From: Xiheimicrobium sp052034585
GTDB taxonomy: Bacteria; Myxococcota; Myxococcia; Myxococcales; Myxococcaceae
DNA: 64,000 nt
Reading direction: 5' to 3'
Assembly (NCBI GenBank): GCA_052034585.1
Contig: JBPOIJ010000022.1
Span: 1 to 64,000, forward strand
Part shown: positions 62,015-64,000 of the stretch, piece after piece
Layout: each line of letters opens with the position of its first letter
Position numbering within the stretch: the first letter of the stretch is position 1
Made by a program: the position numbers and the translations under genes
Notes under the pieces: model-generated
Database searches by the model: none
The model's input: only the letters and a program-made list of their open reading frames with translations
Told to the model about the DNA's origin: nothing

Positions 62015-64000
62015 TTGCGGTCTCTTCATCGTCTCTTCCCGCTCTTCGCGGGTCTGGTCGTCGTTGGCTGTGATTGCGAGAAGCCGATCTCGGCAGCAGT
62101 GGGCGAGGTGCGGTGGGAGTGGGAGACGAAGGACGGCCAGCAGTCGGGCGAGGCGGTGCTCCTCGACTTCGGCACCATCTCGATGGGGAGCCGGCTCGAG
62201 CAGATCGTCTTCGTGCGAAACGTCGGGCGCGGCCCGTTCAACCTGTCCGACGTGGTTCGCGCCTCGGGTGATCCGGTGACGGTGCAAGGGCGCACCGAGC
62301 CGGGCGCGCTCTTCGAGTTCGTCTTCGAGCAGGATCGAGAGGTCTACCCGTCGGAGCGCCAGCCGATCACCGTCGCCTTCACGCCCCCGGTGCGCACCGA
62401 CGTGAAGGGCTACGACGCCGCCTCGCAGCTCGACTTCATCGCGGCTGGAGCGGCGACCACGCCCATCGAGGTGCGCGGCCGCGCGATCTCCGGTGAGTGC
62501 GAGCTGCCCGACGAGGTCGACTTCGGGATCGCGCCGGTGGGTACGATGTCGACGCAGGAGATCGATCTCCGCAACGACGCCTCGATTCCCGTGCGGGTCA
62601 CCAGCGGAACCCAGCTCGGCGCGCCGGCCGGCGTCTTCGTGCTGAGCGGCCTCGACTCGAGCGGCGGCCGGGACGTGGCCCCGGGAGAGAGCGCCAAGGC
62701 GACCCTCACCTTCACCCCGACCGAGACCCGAGACTACGTCGCGCGCGTCACCATGCGGCGCACCCAGTCGTGCCCCGAGAAGGAGATCACCTTCCGCGGC
62801 CGAGGCGTCTCGACGTGCTTGAGCTTCCGAGCCGAGCCTCCGGACGACCCGCAGGGCACGTCGCTCTTCTTCGGCTTCGTCGCGCCGACCACCAGCGGCA
62901 CGGGCACTGCGATCTTCCTCAACGCCTGCAGCACCGAGGTGCAGCTCTCGGCGATGGCGACCACCGATTCGGTCTTCACCGTGAGCGCGACCCCTGGAGG
63001 CGATCTCACGCGCATGACGGTGCCAGGCGCCACCAAGAACGCCTCGGGCCTGTGGAAGGACGGTATCGCCCGCGCCGAGCTCACCTTCCGCCCGATCGCG
63101 CTCGGCCCGAAGACGGGGCGGCTCAACACGAACACCTCGCTGAGCGGGCAGCCAGCCGTCGCGGTGCCGCTGCGTGGCATCGGTGGTGGTCCTCGCATCG
63201 ACGTGCGCCCCACGCCGCTGAGCGTCGGCCGCATCGGCTTCACGCCGAACGCGTCACCACCGACGTACGCGCCGCGGACGCTGCGCATCGCCAACGTCGG
63301 CACCCGCCCCGTGCCGCCCGACGCGCGCGCCAACCTGAAGCTCGGCATGGCAGGCATGGGCATGCCCTACTGGACCGTGCAGGCCCTCACTGGCACTGCC
63401 AACGAGATCTGCGTCGGCGACTGGGATCAGCAGCGCAATGGGTGCACCAACACGATTCAGCCCAACGTTTACAACCCGACCAACGGCATCGAGGCGATCG
63501 CCGGCGGGGCGCTCAACCTGCCGATTCGGATCATCCCCACCAGCGCGGGCCTCAAGGAGTTCGAGCTGACGATCTATTCGAATGATCCGATGAGCCCGGA
63601 GACGAAGGTGCGGATCACCGCCGACGCCGTCGAAGCGCCGCCGTGCAACTACGAGGTGATTCCCGGGCAGCTCAACTTCGGCGTCGTCGACATGCCGCAG
63701 GTGCGCGATCTGCAGTTCACGTTGCGCAACCGGGGCATTCAGCCGAACGACGTCTGCTACTTCAGCGCGATCGAGCTCGCGCCGGGCAGCGACGACACCT
63801 TCAGCCTGCCCCAGGGCACCGTGCCGACCCTCGTGGTGCAGCCGGGGCAGCAGGTGCCGATCACCGTTCGCGCGGCGCCGCTGCGGCCGTCTCCTTCGAC
63901 GCCGACCCAGGTGCGCGGAGAGATCACCTTCGGCGTCTCGACGCCGGGCGCGTCACAAGGCCGGGTGCAGCTCGTCGCGACGCTGGCGCCGACCTGCGTC
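62015..64000 (+). CDS. Choice-of-anchor-D (ASH/Hydin-like) lipoprotein, partial
   Basis: A TTG at 62015 with a GGGAG site before it starts a lipoprotein (LHRLFPLFAGLVVVGC leader). The frame stays open for 662 codons to the right edge. It consists of repeated ASH/Hydin-like beta-sandwich units with signature LxFGxxxxG-type strands: VDFGIAPVGTMSTQ, LFFGFVAPTTSG, LSVGRIGFTPN and LNFGVVDMPQVRD. These domains are common in large myxobacterial surface proteins. The C-terminus, with any anchor, lies outside the window. TTG use is plausible in this GC-rich genome and is supported by the leader. Confidence 0.85.
   Translation, partial: MRSLHRLFPLFAGLVVVGCDCEKPISAAVGEVRWEWETKDGQQSGEAVLLDFGTISMGSRLEQIVFVRNVGRGPFNLSDVVRASGDPVTVQGRTEPGALFEFVFEQDREVYPSERQPITVAFTPPVRTDVKGYDAASQLDFIAAGAATTPIEVRGRAISGECELPDEVDFGIAPVGTMSTQEIDLRNDASIPVRVTSGTQLGAPAGVFVLSGLDSSGGRDVAPGESAKATLTFTPTETRDYVARVTMRRTQSCPEKEITFRGRGVSTCLSFRAEPPDDPQGTSLFFGFVAPTTSGTGTAIFLNACSTEVQLSAMATTDSVFTVSATPGGDLTRMTVPGATKNASGLWKDGIARAELTFRPIALGPKTGRLNTNTSLSGQPAVAVPLRGIGGGPRIDVRPTPLSVGRIGFTPNASPPTYAPRTLRIANVGTRPVPPDARANLKLGMAGMGMPYWTVQALTGTANEICVGDWDQQRNGCTNTIQPNVYNPTNGIEAIAGGALNLPIRIIPTSAGLKEFELTIYSNDPMSPETKVRITADAVEAPPCNYEVIPGQLNFGVVDMPQVRDLQFTLRNRGIQPNDVCYFSAIELAPGSDDTFSLPQGTVPTLVVQPGQQVPITVRAAPLRPSPSTPTQVRGEITFGVSTPGASQGRVQLVATLAPTCV

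Overview
The window looks like a chromosomal segment from a GC-rich member of the Myxococcota (myxobacteria and relatives). The evidence is the strong G/C bias at third codon positions and many lipoproteins rich in Cys, Gly and Ser. There is also a C-terminal anchor of the MYXO-CTERM type, choice-of-anchor-D (ASH/Hydin-like) and carboxypeptidase-regulatory-like domains, a transmembrane Ser/Thr kinase and several ECF sigma factors. Housekeeping genes (radA, secA, rnz, a pabA/pabB pair, mmuM) argue against a plasmid or prophage. I saw no rRNA, tRNA, insertion sequence, integrase or CRISPR array. No stretch longer than about 300 bases lacks a gene.

Layout. 0-11.7 kb: a leftward three-gene operon of very large solenoid proteins (895-aa helical repeat protein; 2340-aa WD40-HEAT-WGR protein; SWIM zinc-finger protein with a WGR-like tail). 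11.8-16.1 kb, rightward: a frameshifted TonB-C-like gene, a DUF6748-type lipoprotein, an ECF sigma factor, a ferritin-like protein, a cytochrome c and a PP2C-DUF5063 fusion. 16.0-21.6 kb: radA, lipoproteins, gene remnants (one from a sterol desaturase) and a repeat-containing surface protein. 21.8-24.5 kb: a translationally coupled trio of Cys-rich lipoprotein, SecY-like/DUF2007 membrane protein and zinc-finger membrane protein. 24.5-28.5 kb: lipase, AraC regulator, carotenoid-oxygenase-like protein. 28.5-31.9 kb: two CpaB paralogues, the second with an anti-sigma-like N-terminus and coupled to an ECF sigma gene.

32-39.4 kb: DODA-type dioxygenase, small unknowns, NTF2-like lipoprotein, an odd SDR, a beta-lactamase-fold hydrolase and two tandem NTR/TIMP-like paralogues. 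39.5-45.1 kb: dual-specificity-type phosphatase, a 171-aa unknown, S9 peptidase, degenerate metallophosphoesterase fused to a tetrahaem cytochrome, RNase Z. 45.3-52.3 kb: Ser/Thr kinase, pabA-pabB, rhodanese, a DUF695-like protein, a PabC-like class IV aminotransferase, homocysteine methyltransferase. 52.3-64 kb: M23-family lipoprotein, STAND-type ATPase with a sigma-4-like helix-turn-helix, FG-GAP protein, an unknown lipoprotein, secA and the start of a large choice-of-anchor-D lipoprotein that runs off the right edge.

The strongest candidates for undescribed biology are: (1) the SWIM/WGR/WD40/HEAT operon, which recalls the yeh (MoxR-vWA-SWIM) neighbourhoods; (2) the ECF sigma/anti-sigma-CpaB module, with a sequence element shared with the second cpaB; (3) the SecY-like protein fused to DUF2007; (4) the STAND ATPase with a sigma-like C-terminus whose start codon overlaps that of a divergent FG-GAP gene. 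All functions are read from sequence alone, and no database search was run.
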